NCBI GenBank assembly: GCA_003978475.1
Contig: QNZR01000198.1
Location: 1 to 17,664, forward strand
DNA length: 17,664 nt
Origin: Sulfurimonas sp.
GTDB taxonomy: Bacteria > Campylobacterota > Campylobacteria > Campylobacterales > Sulfurimonadaceae
Direction: 5' to 3'
The translations under genes were made by a program, and so were the position numbers. The notes under the pieces were generated by a model that worked only from the letters and a program-made list of their open reading frames with translations, made no database searches and was not told the origin of the DNA. Below are positions 7,268 to 14,109 of this stretch, one piece after another (positions within the stretch are counted from its first letter, which is position 1; each line of letters starts with the position of its first letter).

Positions 7268-7668
7268 AAAAACGACTGTTAGATTCTCTCTCTTTGGTGC
7301 TTCTTGTGGTAGTAATACTTTTTTTTCTCTACCACAAAGGTTATATTTTTACAAATTTTGAGACATTACATGTAAATCAAGCGTATGAATTGTTGCAGCA
7401 GCATCCCGATGAGGTATTTTTATTGGATGTGCGTTCACAAAATGAGTATCTTAACGATGGCAGAATAGCCAAATCGAAGCTCATTCCGCTAGGGGTACTG
7501 GAGCAAAATATAGCGACCCTGCCCAAAGATAAAACAATTCTAGTCTATTGCCGCAGCGGCAATCGTAGTGTCAGTGCATCACGAATATTGGCAGATCATG
7601 GGTTTAAGGTTTACAATATTGACGGAGGTATGCGTGAGTGGAAAGCCCGGGGACTTCCGGCATTATGA
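7264..7668 (+). CDS. Membrane-anchored rhodanese-like sulfurtransferase
   Basis: A 134-residue single-domain rhodanese. Residues 8-23 form a hydrophobic signal-anchor, and the rhodanese fold occupies about 33-134. The catalytic cysteine is C96 in the loop VYCRSGNRS, a six-residue active loop typical of sulfur carriers rather than phosphatases; LLDVRSQNEY (53-62) and NIDGGMREWKARGLP (118-132) are the other family hallmarks. Its start overlaps the zinc-ribbon gene by 4 nt (ATGA) and its stop overlaps the methyltransferase start in the same way. The anchor places the domain at the inner membrane, most likely facing the periplasm. It could handle persulfide or thiosulfate sulfur, or detoxify; the substrate is unknown. 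Confidence 0.9.
   Translation: MKKRLLDSLSLVLLVVVILFFLYHKGYIFTNFETLHVNQAYELLQQHPDEVFLLDVRSQNEYLNDGRIAKSKLIPLGVLEQNIATLPKDKTILVYCRSGNRSVSASRILADHGFKVYNIDGGMREWKARGLPAL
7366..7376. repeat. Palindrome copy 2 (TTACATGTAAA), inside the rhodanese gene
   Basis: The 11-mer lies in frame over codons 35-38 of the rhodanese gene (Leu-His-Val-Asn), in the linker between anchor and catalytic domain where sequence constraint should be low. Confidence 0.55.
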
Positions 7669-8267
7669 GTGAACGATTTCGTACCAAAGCATCTGAGTGG
7701 GATGCTTCCTCGCGACGCCAAAAACTGGCACAACGTATCTATGAGGGTATTCGAGAGAGCATACCGCTGCGCGCTAATATGGATCTGGTCGATTTGGGAG
7801 CGGGGACAGGGCTGTTGACATATAAAATTTTACCTCATGTACACAGTGTTCTTGCGGTTGATACGTCCGAAGCGATGTTGGAGAAACTCCGTGAAAAAAA
7901 GCAATCTTCAGATCTGCTGAGAACATCTTTAAAAGACATTTCAAAAGAGCCTCTGGAGGGCTCTTTTGATGGTGTTATAAGCTCCATGACCCTGCACCAT
8001 ATTGAACACCTTGAGCAACTTTTTAAACATCTATATGCCGCCATGGTACCGGGAGGATTTATGGCATTGGCAGATTTGGCAAGCGAAGACGGTTCCTTTC
8101 ACGGGGTGGGCAACAATGAGGGGGTGCACCATTTTGGATTTGATGTCCATGAGCTCTCGAGACTGATCGGTTCTGTCGGCTTTAAGACGGTGACATTTGA
8201 GATGGTCGATGTGATCGAAAAAGAGCAGCATGACTACCCTGTTTTTTTACTGAGGGCATTTAAATAA
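7665..8267 (+). CDS. Class I SAM-dependent methyltransferase
   Basis: A 200-residue class I methyltransferase with motif I LVDLGAGTGLLT (41-52), an acidic residue closing strand 2 (VLAVDTS, D66), and ISSMTLHHIEHL (105-116) followed by VPGGFMALADL, the usual post-I to motif III region. The substrate is not evident; the fold resembles the UbiE/small-molecule group. ATG 7665 is chosen because it overlaps the rhodanese stop by 4 nt (ATGA) and MSERFRTKASEWD is a normal family N-terminus. It is the last gene of the packed operon. The reading frame contains a perfect 11-bp terminator-like inverted repeat (7941-7969), noted separately. No signal peptide is visible, so it is cytoplasmic. Confidence 0.87.
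   Translation: MSERFRTKASEWDASSRRQKLAQRIYEGIRESIPLRANMDLVDLGAGTGLLTYKILPHVHSVLAVDTSEAMLEKLREKKQSSDLLRTSLKDISKEPLEGSFDGVISSMTLHHIEHLEQLFKHLYAAMVPGGFMALADLASEDGSFHGVGNNEGVHHFGFDVHELSRLIGSVGFKTVTFEMVDVIEKEQHDYPVFLLRAFK
7941..7969 (+). terminator. Terminator-shaped inverted repeat inside the methyltransferase gene
   Basis: TCAAAAGAGCC (7941-7951) and GGCTCTTTTGA (7959-7969) are perfectly complementary, giving an 11-bp stem with a 7-nt loop TCTGGAG. A GC core flanked by A4 upstream and T4 downstream is the outline of a bidirectional intrinsic terminator, though the T tract is part of the stem and short. It encodes Ser-Lys-Glu-Pro-Leu-Glu-Gly-Ser-Phe of the methyltransferase. Activity is unproven. 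Confidence 0.4.
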
Positions 8268-8285
8268 AATTGCAGTTTCCTTTGC

Positions 8286-8291
8286 TATACT
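8286..8291 (+). promoter_or_regulatory. Probable -10 box of the YceI-like gene
   Basis: TATACT in the context TTTGCTATACTTTTGC, 29 nt upstream of ATG 8321. The same TTTGCTATA start recurs at 13673-13680, supporting a genuine promoter type. It suggests the YceI-like gene is a separate transcript from the upstream operon. Confidence 0.5.
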
Positions 8292-8320
8292 TTTGCACTA
8301 CAACAGCATAAGGAATGACA

Positions 8321-8953
8321 ATGTTCAAGATAATTTTCGCACTGATGGTTACGATGGCAGGAGTGTATGCCGTGGAGTCAAGTGCACTTAAGCACGGCTG
8401 TACGCTTCAGCAAGAAGGCCCGCTTAAGGTCACATGGGGCGCATATAAAACTGCGGCAAAAGCCAAGGTTTCAGGAACTTTTGACAAGGTGGCGTTTACG
8501 CCGACCGCGGCAAGCGGTGCCAATTTTCATGAGATATTTGTCGGTTCATCTGTGGTGATTGATACGGCAAGTGTCAATACCAATCATGCCGAGCGTGATG
8601 CCACATTGGTCAAATACTTCTTTACGCAGATGAGTGGCAATACCATAACAGCAAAAATTGTTAGTATGACGTCGAACAAACACGAAAAAGGCAAAGCCAA
8701 AACCGGTACTTTTATGACAGAAGTGACCATGAACGGTATGCATCAAACGGTACCAATGGCCTTTCACTATGAGAAGGGAGTCTTACAGGCAGAAGGTGTG
8801 ATTGATCTGTTTGATTTTAGTGCCAACAAAGCATTGAGTGCTATTAACAAAGCGTGCTATGACCTGCATGAAGGCAAGACATGGAATGATGTTGTCATTG
8901 GATTTTCGACGAATATTGTCGCAACGCTTTGTGCGTCGAATACTAAACAATAA
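8321..8953 (+). CDS. Exported YceI-like lipid-binding family protein
   Basis: The 210-residue product has a classical signal peptide (MFKIIFALMVTMAGVYA, probable cleavage after A17) and is therefore periplasmic. The mature part resembles the YceI family of lipocalin-like beta-barrels that bind isoprenoid lipids: VTWGAYKTAAKAKVSGTFD, IDTASVNTNHAERD and TAKIVSM mark the strands, and TEVTMNGMHQTVPM is the usual central stretch. Start ATG 8321 is favoured over ATG 8315 because AAGGA (8310-8314) would otherwise abut the start codon. It has its own -10 and converges on queA, with which it shares 11 nt at the 3' ends. A link to the upstream envelope operon is possible only by proximity. Confidence 0.78.
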   Translation: MFKIIFALMVTMAGVYAVESSALKHGCTLQQEGPLKVTWGAYKTAAKAKVSGTFDKVAFTPTAASGANFHEIFVGSSVVIDTASVNTNHAERDATLVKYFFTQMSGNTITAKIVSMTSNKHEKGKAKTGTFMTEVTMNGMHQTVPMAFHYEKGVLQAEGVIDLFDFSANKALSAINKACYDLHEGKTWNDVVIGFSTNIVATLCASNTKQ

Positions 8954-9986
8954 GCATCGCATCGCCATAGCTGAAAAAGCGATACTTTCGATTGATAGCT
9001 TCGTCATAGACGCGCAAGGTCTCTTTTAGACCTATGAACGAGGCAACAAGCATCAGCAGCGTTGATTTGGGCAGATGAAAATTGGTCAGCAGTGCCTTGG
9101 TGCGTATGGGCGGGTTGTCGGGGTGTAAAAAAAGATTGGCCTCGCCCTGCGTTTGTCGGGTTCGGGCATAATACTCCACGGTACGTGTGGAGGTAGTACC
9201 GATACACATAATATCGGCATTGCTTTGCAGGAGGCGTTGCGCCTCAGCAGAAATATTGAAATATTCTGAATGCATCGGGTGTTCGGTAATGATCTTATGT
9301 TCCACCGGTTTAAAGGTACCGGCACCGACATGCAGGGTCACAAAGGCATGGGGATGCCGTTGGCAAACTTTCTGAAAAAGCGCATTGCTAAAATGCAGTG
9401 ATGCCGTCGGCGCGGCAACGGCACCCTCATGGCAGGCAAAAACACTTTGATAATCGGTTTCATCGACCGCTTCATCGTCACGATGCAAATAGGGCGGCAG
9501 AGGAATATGTCCGATAGTTTCAAGTATCGGCAGCAGCGCCTCAAAACGCAAAGGTTGTAAATTACATGTAAAAGTAACATTGCGACTGCCGTCTTCATGG
9601 AGTGCGGTGACGGTTGCTACAAGCTGATGCTCAAAACAGAGTGCCATTCCCTCGCGTACACGTCCTTTAATATAGACATTGATCGTATAGGCATCGACAG
9701 GGCGATTGATGAGCAGTTCAATGCGACCACCGCTTTTTTTGGTACCGAAGAGTCGTGCTTTGATGACTTTGGTGTCATTAAAAATGAGTGCCATATCCGC
9801 AGGTACCCATGATTCAATATCATAAAAATGAGCATGTGAGATGCGCTGCGTCTGCTTCTCATAGATTAAAAGCCGTGCCCGATCCCGTGGTTCAACGGGG
9901 TGTGTGGCAATCAGCTCGGCAGGGAGATGATAGTGGTAACTCGCCGTATGTAGCGGATTAAGCACCGGTCGCGGACTCGTTTTCAT
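8943..9986 (-). CDS. queA: S-adenosylmethionine:tRNA ribosyltransferase-isomerase
   Basis: QueA transfers and isomerises the ribosyl part of SAM onto 7-aminomethyl-7-deazaguanine in tRNA, forming epoxyqueuosine (queuosine pathway, cytoplasm). The 347-residue length is usual. Hallmarks: YHYHLPAELIATHPVEPRDRARLL (17-40), LIFNDTKVIKARLFGTK, ETIGHIPLPPYL, DYQSVFA, GAVAAPTASLHF, FVTLHVGAGTFKPV, and TNFHLPKSTLLMLVASF near the C-terminus. ATG 9986 has AGAGG about 4 nt upstream and overlaps the tatC 3' end by 29 nt; an alternative GTG at 9965 would cut the overlap but lacks a ribosome site. Its stop overlaps that of the convergent YceI-like gene by 11 nt. Placement after tatC matches Campylobacter. 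Confidence 0.96.
   Translation of the reverse strand: MKTSPRPVLNPLHTASYHYHLPAELIATHPVEPRDRARLLIYEKQTQRISHAHFYDIESWVPADMALIFNDTKVIKARLFGTKKSGGRIELLINRPVDAYTINVYIKGRVREGMALCFEHQLVATVTALHEDGSRNVTFTCNLQPLRFEALLPILETIGHIPLPPYLHRDDEAVDETDYQSVFACHEGAVAAPTASLHFSNALFQKVCQRHPHAFVTLHVGAGTFKPVEHKIITEHPMHSEYFNISAEAQRLLQSNADIMCIGTTSTRTVEYYARTRQTQGEANLFLHPDNPPIRTKALLTNFHLPKSTLLMLVASFIGLKETLRVYDEAINRKYRFFSYGDAMLIV
9562..9572. repeat. Palindrome copy 3 (TTACATGTAAA), inside queA
   Basis: On the coding (minus) strand this covers codons of the stretch Phe-Thr-Cys-Asn-Leu in a variable part of QueA. In plus-strand orientation it carries the same extra A at the right as the other copies. Confidence 0.55.
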
Positions 9987-10731
9987 TATCCTCTTTTGGA
10001 GCCGGATTGACTGCCTTGACGATCAGAATCGAGAGACCATAAAGAATAACAAGGGGGCCTGCCATCAGTAGTTGGGTCAAAATATCCGGAGGGGTCAGCA
10101 GGGCGGCAACAATAAAAATAATGACAATGGCATATTTAAAAAACCCACTCATCTGGCGGTCATCGACCAGCCCGAGCAGTGCTAAAAAATAGGCAAAAAC
10201 GGGCAGCTCAAAAGCAATACCGAAACCAAACATAATTTTGGTAAAAAAGCCGACATAATCTTCAATATTAATCAGCGGTGTAAACTTAAAACTACCAAAA
10301 GTAATGAGAAAATCAAAGCCAAAAGGAGTGACCACGTAGTAGGCAAAGGCAACGCCCACACCAAACATCAGGGTGCCACCGACAATAAAAGGGATGAGCA
10401 TTTTTTTCTCATTGGCATAAAGCCCCGGAGCAATAAAGAGCCAAAATTGCGCCAGTATAATAGGCAGTGCCGCTAAAATTCCTGTAAAAAACGCGACTTT
10501 GATTGCCACAAAAAAGGCACCGCCGACCTGATTGGTTGTCACCATGCCCTCTGCGGCATGAACAGACTTTTTCCCGACCTCTTCAAGTGCAATATTGAGT
10601 GGCTCAATAATCCACTCCAGCAGGGGTTCATGAAAGAAAAAGGCAACAAAGAACATGACAACAATAGCACCGACAGAGATGCCAAGACGCTTTCTCAGTT
10701 CAACGAGATGAGGCCGTAAATCTTCAAACAT
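9958..10731 (-). CDS. tatC: Sec-independent protein translocase TatC
   Basis: TatC is the six-helix inner-membrane receptor of the twin-arginine pathway, binding RR signal peptides together with TatB. The 257-residue protein opens with FEDLRPHLVELRKRL, the conserved cytoplasmic N-terminus. It has six hydrophobic segments, the conserved glutamate in FGFGIAFELPVFAYFL, and ends with ALLTPPDILTQLLMAGPLVILYGLS before a charged tail. Its ATG (10729-10731) overlaps the tatB stop by 1 nt, and AGAGGA lies just upstream, so the two are translationally coupled. No tatA is in the window; in this phylum it is usually elsewhere. The partner system would export folded cofactor proteins needed for respiration. 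Confidence 0.97.
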   Translation of the reverse strand: MFEDLRPHLVELRKRLGISVGAIVVMFFVAFFFHEPLLEWIIEPLNIALEEVGKKSVHAAEGMVTTNQVGGAFFVAIKVAFFTGILAALPIILAQFWLFIAPGLYANEKKMLIPFIVGGTLMFGVGVAFAYYVVTPFGFDFLITFGSFKFTPLINIEDYVGFFTKIMFGFGIAFELPVFAYFLALLGLVDDRQMSGFFKYAIVIIFIVAALLTPPDILTQLLMAGPLVILYGLSILIVKAVNPAPKEDNENESATGA

Positions 10732-11126
10732 TACCGATCCTCTTTCGTTGACGGCGCAGGGGTCTTTTTAAAGGTGACAACTTCAGGTTTTGGCGGTGCT
10801 TTTTTCTCGCTGTTTTTAGAAGAGACGGCATCGCTGATCTCACCGGAAACCTCATGGATCTCGTCATGTAAATTCCCCAGATCTGCCATTTTGTTGAGTT
10901 CGTCACTGGCTTTGGTAAGCTCTTTTTTGTAGTTCAGTGCTTCTTCTCTAATATCGGCGACATTGAGTTCATGCTCCAAAGACGCTTTAGCCGAGCTGAC
11001 CGTCCTTTTCATGTTTCTAAAAAACTTGGCAATCTCAACCATTGCTTCGGGCAGTTTATCCGGCCCCAAAAACAAGATGGCAATGATGGCAATAATCACT
11101 ATTTCGGTAAATCCCATTCCAAACAT
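10731..11126 (-). CDS. tatB: Sec-independent protein translocase TatB
   Basis: TatB forms the substrate-receptor complex with TatC. The 131-residue protein starts MFGMGFTEIVIIAIIAILFLGPDKLPEAM: a short N-terminal membrane helix, the FLGPxKLP hinge, then an amphipathic helix (VEIAKFFRNMKRTVSSAK) and a charged, partly coiled-coil tail (50-131). The FGMGFTEI start and longer tail indicate TatB rather than TatA. The ribosome-binding site is weak, and the ACATGTAAAA palindrome lies only about 12 nt upstream of the start codon, so the leader could form a small stem. It is followed directly by tatC and queA on the same strand. Confidence 0.95.
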   Translation of the reverse strand: MFGMGFTEIVIIAIIAILFLGPDKLPEAMVEIAKFFRNMKRTVSSAKASLEHELNVADIREEALNYKKELTKASDELNKMADLGNLHDEIHEVSGEISDAVSSKNSEKKAPPKPEVVTFKKTPAPSTKEDR

Positions 11127-11137
11127 CAGTCAATCTT

Positions 11138-11149
11138 TTTACATGTAAA
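11138..11149. repeat. Palindrome copy 4 (TTTACATGTAAA), tatB leader
   Basis: This 12-bp perfect palindrome lies between hemW and tatB, starting 12 nt before the tatB start codon and probably downstream of its transcription start. It contains the shared 11-mer at 11139-11149. Confidence 0.6.
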
Positions 11150-11162
11150 TTATCGTGAAGGG

Positions 11163-11168
11163 ATTTTA
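11163..11168 (-). promoter_or_regulatory. Possible -10 box for tatB-tatC-queA
   Basis: On the minus strand this reads TAAAAT in the context TTTGGCTAAAATCCC, 36 nt upstream of the tatB start and just past the hemW stop. It would give the tat-queA genes their own transcript with a leader of about 30 nt carrying palindrome copy 4. Confidence 0.4.
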
Positions 11169-11181
11169 GCCAAAGTAATAT

Positions 11182-12237
11182 TTAATCTTCTATAAACAGA
11201 GCAATTTCATCGCTAAGAAGGTAGTCGTTGTTATAAAAAACGCCCTGTTTGAAGGTGAGTTTTTTGTCATCGACCAACACCCGGGCGCGCTGCTGTTCTG
11301 TGGCTTTGAGCAGATGGTTCGCAATACCGACGATGCTACGCAGACCTAAAAAGAGCTGTTCACGCTTTATGTCACTGCTGTGAAGGGTCTCAAGGGTAGT
11401 GAAGCAGGGTGCTTCAAGATACGCTTCAATATCACGATGGGGATAATAGCGTTGATGATTGATGCTGCCTACGGCTCCCGCACCAATGCCAAGGTAGGGT
11501 CGGTGTTGCCAGTATCCCAGATTGTGTCGTGAGGTATAGGTACCGAAATTGGAGATCTCATATTGGGTGAACCCGTACTGCTCAATGGTTGCAAAGAGCG
11601 CTCGTGTCTGCTCCAGATGTTCTATGGCAACGTCAGGTTGATGCTGGAACACCGTACCCTCTTCAATGGTAAGAGCATAGGCACTTAAATGATCAATAGG
11701 AAGAGCAAATGCCTGTTTTAGATCTTCGTTAATCAGTGTAGGGGTATCAAAAGCCGTAGCGTAGATAAGATCGAGCGAGATATGCTCAACGCCCAGTTCG
11801 GAGGCGGCAGTGATGGCGCCAATGGCGTCATCCCGATTATGAGAACGTCCCAGATGCCTGAGTTTTTCATTGTGAAAACTTTGGACTCCAAAGCTCATGC
11901 GATTGATGCCAAGATGATGCATGCCCTGCAGCCATGAGTGTGTAGCGCTGTTGGGATTGACCTCAACAGTCATTTCGGCATCGGTACACAGATATGGATG
12001 AAGTGTTTTAAACAGAGGTTCATACAGTTCCGGTGTGATGGTTGAGGGGGTACCGCCACCAATAAAGAGGCTGGTAATCGAGTGCGGCATCACCTGAAAC
12101 CGCTGTAAATCTTCTTGAAGCTGGATATGCAATGCCCGCATGTAGCGCTGTTTGAGATGAAATTTATCAACATACGAGTTAAAACTGCAGTAGTGACATT
12201 TGGAGTCACAAAAAGGGATGTGCATATAGAGTAACAT
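11182..12237 (-). CDS. hemW: Radical SAM haem chaperone HemW
   Basis: HemW is a radical-SAM protein that binds haem and is implicated in haem delivery to respiratory enzymes. In many genomes it is mislabelled as the oxygen-independent coproporphyrinogen III oxidase HemN. The N-terminal MLLYMHIPFCDSKCHYCSF supplies the 4Fe-4S cluster ligands as CxxxCxxC; the fourth cysteine of true HemN (CxxxCxxCxC) is replaced (F follows S). Further marks are SLFIGGGTPS, MTVEVNPNSA, GINRMSFGVQSF and LGRSHNRDDA. ATG 12237 is preferred because families in this phylum begin MxLYxHIPFC; ATG 12246 would add three residues, and neither has a clear ribosome site. The gene precedes tatB on the same strand, as in Campylobacter, and a multihaem cytochrome gene lies divergently next to it. 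Confidence 0.93.
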   Translation of the reverse strand: MLLYMHIPFCDSKCHYCSFNSYVDKFHLKQRYMRALHIQLQEDLQRFQVMPHSITSLFIGGGTPSTITPELYEPLFKTLHPYLCTDAEMTVEVNPNSATHSWLQGMHHLGINRMSFGVQSFHNEKLRHLGRSHNRDDAIGAITAASELGVEHISLDLIYATAFDTPTLINEDLKQAFALPIDHLSAYALTIEEGTVFQHQPDVAIEHLEQTRALFATIEQYGFTQYEISNFGTYTSRHNLGYWQHRPYLGIGAGAVGSINHQRYYPHRDIEAYLEAPCFTTLETLHSSDIKREQLFLGLRSIVGIANHLLKATEQQRARVLVDDKKLTFKQGVFYNNDYLLSDEIALFIED

Positions 12238-12306
12238 GGGCGTCATTGTAGAGTATTACAGCTTTAAGACGACTTGCCCAAAAAAAGAGTTTTATGAAAC
12301 AGTCAC

Positions 12307-12312
12307 ATTATG
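12307..12312 (-). promoter_or_regulatory. Tentative -10 box for hemW
   Basis: On the minus strand this reads CATAAT, about 70 nt upstream of the hemW start, in the AT-rich divergent gap between hemW and the cytochrome gene. The plus strand of the same gap has several TATTAT/TAATAT-like hexamers that could serve the cytochrome gene; none stands out. Confidence 0.25.
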
Positions 12313-12345
12313 TTATTATTTTAATATTAAGCAGAGAATCAGGGG

Positions 12346-13665
12346 TTGATTATTAAAAAGTTTGGAATATATGTGTTGCTTGTCTTGAGTGTCGGGGTTG
12401 CCTATTTTGCGTATGTAAATCTTGCAAAAATCTACCCTTACTATTTCCAGCTGACACAAAAGCATATTGGTATGAGTGTTGATCTTCAGACGATGGAGCA
12501 GAAAAATGCCGATTTTGTCGGAGCATCGAAGTGTCATAAATGCCATGAAGACAATTACGAGGCGTGGTCGCATTCACGCCATCCAAAGATGATTCAAGAT
12601 CCCAACAAAGAGCCGTCCGCCATTGTAGCAGATTTTTTACTGTTGCCGCATGATGCCGATTTTTCCCGTGAAGATATTGTCTATACGGTAGGAGGCAAAT
12701 TCAAGCAGCGTTACATGCTGCGTCACGATCGTAACGGCAGTGAAGATTATGTATTGGGAAATTACCAATGGAATGTGCAGACGCAACGGTGGCAGCCGTT
12801 TAAGCCCTGGAAGTATTGGTATCGCGATGCCTATCCGCACAATAATGCCAAACTGCCGACGTCTCGCGCTTGTGACGGATGTCACTTTACCGGCTTTATG
12901 TCCAGAGAAAAACGTGTTGATATCGGTATTGGATGTGAGTCGTGTCATGGACCGGCATCGGAGCATATTAAAAATCCGGATTCTCTTGTCTATCGGGCTT
13001 CCACCAGTGATCCGGTACGTCAAAATGAGGTCTGCCTGCAGTGTCATATGCGCAATCGGGACAAGCGTATGGAAGATCATAACATCAGCAGTCTGTATGA
13101 AGATGCACGCGATTATCCCTTTGGGTATGAAGCGGGCAAGGCATTGAGCCGGTACAAGATGATTGCGCCTTTTACTCTGGGACACGAGACAAAAGAGTTT
13201 TATGCCAATGGGGCTGCCAAGAAGAACCGCACCCAGGGCAATGAGTTTGTTCACTCTATTAAAGGACGCCACGGTATTACATGTATTAATTGCCACAACC
13301 CGCATACGCTGGCACCGACGGCGCAAAACAATAGCGGTAATGCCCTTTGTATGAAATGCCACAGTTTCGGCTCTATTATTGGACCGCATCAAGGCTCGCT
13401 AGAGGAACATACTCACCATAAAGTCGATTCTAAGGGTTCGCTTTGTGTGGAGTGCCATATGCCTAAGACCGGTCGTCATACCGGAGCGTCTCCTTTGAGC
13501 GTTCGGAGTCATCTGTTTGGTTTTACGACGCCTGATGAAACACTTCAGTATCATCTGCCTTTACAGACGAATGCCTGTTATGCCTGTCATGAGCATGATC
13601 GTGATATGGCAACGTTGCAGGCAGATCTTCAGAAATGGGGCATGGTCGGATGGGACAAACAGTAA
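12346..13665 (+). CDS. Octahaem c-type cytochrome with N-terminal membrane anchor
   Basis: The 439-residue protein carries eight CxxCH haem-c sites at C63, C176, C197, C230, C313, C335, C367 and C411. An N-terminal hydrophobic segment (about 7-25) acts as uncleaved anchor or signal, so the haem domain is periplasmic. The first site, in ASKCHKCHEDNYEAWSHSRH, is typical of cytochrome c554-like multihaem proteins, and extra histidines (for example HTHH at 355-358) could be distal ligands. It probably moves electrons to or from a periplasmic oxidoreductase; no catalytic assignment is justified. The start is odd: the only in-frame candidate after the upstream stop is TTG 12346, directly abutting AGGGG with no spacer, so an ATT at 12352 is conceivable. 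It stands divergent from hemW and interrupts the usual hemW-rppH order. Confidence 0.88.
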   Translation: MIIKKFGIYVLLVLSVGVAYFAYVNLAKIYPYYFQLTQKHIGMSVDLQTMEQKNADFVGASKCHKCHEDNYEAWSHSRHPKMIQDPNKEPSAIVADFLLLPHDADFSREDIVYTVGGKFKQRYMLRHDRNGSEDYVLGNYQWNVQTQRWQPFKPWKYWYRDAYPHNNAKLPTSRACDGCHFTGFMSREKRVDIGIGCESCHGPASEHIKNPDSLVYRASTSDPVRQNEVCLQCHMRNRDKRMEDHNISSLYEDARDYPFGYEAGKALSRYKMIAPFTLGHETKEFYANGAAKKNRTQGNEFVHSIKGRHGITCINCHNPHTLAPTAQNNSGNALCMKCHSFGSIIGPHQGSLEEHTHHKVDSKGSLCVECHMPKTGRHTGASPLSVRSHLFGFTTPDETLQYHLPLQTNACYACHEHDRDMATLQADLQKWGMVGWDKQ

Positions 13666-13676
13666 TCAAACTTTGC

Positions 13677-13682
13677 TATAAT
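13677..13682 (+). promoter_or_regulatory. Strong -10 box upstream of the 13.7-14.1 kb unassigned region
   Basis: A perfect TATAAT in the context CTTTGCTATAATGCCGG, 11 nt after the cytochrome stop. It is one of the best promoter matches in the window and predicts a transcript starting near 13689, although no clear gene follows for over 400 nt. Confidence 0.55.
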
Positions 13683-14109
13683 GCCGGAACTTTGTCTATT
13701 TTTTGAAAGGATCAGCAGTGCGTTCTCCTCGCGGCTTTGGAAAAAACTACTTTACATTCTCCTCGGTTCTGGCGCATAGTGTCGCGCCGCTGCTCCAGAG
13801 TCACGTATCGCAGGTTCGTATGCTGCCGTGTCAAACGCTCACGCAAGCAGGTGATGTATCGGAAGAAGACGACCCACCGCAAGAGATGGCGGTACTACCT
13901 TGTTCCCGGCAGGTGCAGCCTTGTTACTGCAATGGTTTTTATGAGCTAAAAACCCGACTGGCACTTTTGCTGAATCTGTTTATTCCCCGATGCCCGTATT
14001 ATACGACCTATTTTGCATTTCGACGCACCGGCGTACATCCTCCCCTGTTTTTTTAGCATTACCATAATTGACATACATACAAAATAATATGATACAAAAG
14101 GATAGCAAT
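13683..14109 (+). other. Transcribed-looking region without a credible protein (leader RNA, small RNA or decayed gene)
   Basis: A strong -10 box precedes this stretch, and AAAGGA (13706-13711) stands 6 nt before GTG 13718, which opens 112 codons to TAG 14056. The predicted product is rich in Pro, Cys and Arg and resembles no family I know. A second frame from 13737 is extremely Arg-rich and ends at 13949. The third frame, from ATG 13681 to TAG 13779, encodes a membrane-like peptide (SSRLWKKLLYILLGSGA) and later reads FPAGAALLLQWFL before a stop. Protein-like pieces in different frames suggest a frameshifted remnant. The hairpin GGCGC/GCGCC (13771-13788), inside an outer TCTGG/CCAGA stem, would also fit a structured RNA. 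A 420-nt metE leader is a third possibility. Confidence 0.35.

Noticed and set aside
11182..12237. Calling this gene hemN (coproporphyrinogen III oxidase)
   Set aside because: The cluster motif is CDSKCHYCSF, lacking the fourth cysteine of true HemN, and the length and N-terminus match HemW.
12637..13392. Long open frame (251 codons) on the minus strand beneath the cytochrome gene
   Set aside because: The plus-strand frame has eight CxxCH motifs and a membrane anchor; the antisense frame has no recognisable motif and arises from codon usage of the real gene.
13683..14109. RNase P RNA, tmRNA or 6S RNA in the gap before metE
   Set aside because: None of the conserved core sequences of RNase P RNA or tmRNA is present and no 3' CCA-type end is seen.
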